NCBI RefSeq assembly: GCF_900183575.1
Contig: NZ_FXUZ01000012.1
Coordinates: forward strand, 1 to 58,516
DNA length: 58,516 bases
Source: Staphylococcus cornubiensis
GTDB lineage: Bacteria; Bacillota; Bacilli; Staphylococcales; Staphylococcaceae
Reading direction: 5' to 3'
Shown here: positions 58,393 through 58,516 of the stretch, piece by piece
Position numbering within the stretch: position 1 is the stretch's first letter
Layout: every line of letters starts with the position of its first letter
Notes under the pieces: generated by a model
Told to the model about the DNA's origin: nothing
Databases searched by the model: none
What the model saw: the letters and a program-made list of their open reading frames with translations, nothing else
Made by a program: the position numbers and the translations under genes

Positions 58393-58403
58393 ACATATTA
58401 AGA

Positions 58404-58447
58404 TAGTAGTGAAGAAATTATGACGATAGTTTCTTCACTACTTATTT
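58404..58447. terminator. Terminator-like hairpin at window end
   Basis: TAGTAGTGAAGAAA pairs with TTTCTTCACTACTTA, with a T-rich tail. It truncates the right side of repeat copy H and probably ends transcription of a gene on either side. 58448-58516 shows nothing further. Confidence 0.75.
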
Positions 58448-58516
58448 TTTATAATAGGTAGTTGAGAGAAGCTAAATCGAACTTCCCTTGGATTTTAAAA
58501 TTCGTCAGGAAACTGA

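Overview
This window is a low-GC Firmicutes chromosome, almost certainly a Staphylococcus. The block rqcH-gmk-rpoZ-coaBC-priA-def-fmt-rsmB-rlmN-stp-pknB ... rsgA-rpe-thiN / rpmB / asp23-like-fakA / sdaAB-sdaAA-recG-fapR-plsX-fabD-fabG-acpP-rnc-smc-ftsY-ylxM-ffh is the staphylococcal order, and the proteins read as close relatives of the S. aureus ones. The intergenic repeats, a CYP152-type P450 downstream of pknB and the accessory genes argue against S. aureus itself. A member of the S. intermedius group is a guess, not a demonstration.

Layout. (1) 1-10240 is accessory DNA. It holds a VOC-family gene; a prophage remnant that keeps only the end of the tail module, the lysis cassette (holin, amidase) and a few small late genes including a holin-like toxin peptide; a decayed MFS transporter; and two relics of one IS3-family element that bracket an M50-type membrane metalloprotease gene. 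(2) 10385-49586 is core genome: translation quality control, nucleotide and coenzyme A biosynthesis, replication restart, formyl-Met processing, rRNA methylation, PP2C/PASTA-kinase signalling, ribosome assembly GTPase, L28, fatty-acid kinase, serine dehydratase, RecG, the FapR-controlled phospholipid and fatty-acid operon, RNase III, SMC and the SRP pair FtsY/Ffh. (3) 49640-58516 is accessory again: small unknown or decayed genes, a complete type I restriction-modification operon (hsdR-hsdM-hsdS) and an unknown 222-aa gene.

The most unusual content lies between the core operons. At least nine intact or partial copies of a structured repeat of about 130-160 bp occur here, at roughly 13.3, 24.2, 24.5, 32.5, 33.3, 37.3, 37.6, 42.0, 49.7 and 58.3 kb. 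Each has conserved imperfect arms (left arm with CTCGCGTTCCTAGGGG, right arm with ATCCCTCAGGAGTCTCGCC). The arms enclose an inner perfect stem whose sequence differs between copies while pairing is kept, and they are enclosed by an outer stem that also differs while pairing. One copy is inverted relative to its conserved leader. One copy is split by another copy plus a small ORF that has a recognisable homologue in the 13.3 kb copy. I cannot match this family to a described element. It is the best candidate here for an undescribed mobile or regulatory nucleic-acid system.

How the genes work together: most core genes sit in tightly coupled runs with 1-8 nt overlaps (gmk-rpoZ, coaBC-priA, def-fmt-rsmB, stp-pknB, rsgA-rpe-thiN, sdaAB-sdaAA, fapR-plsX-fabD-fabG). 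A clear FapR operator overlaps the start region of the fapR operon. No rRNA, tRNA or CRISPR array was seen.
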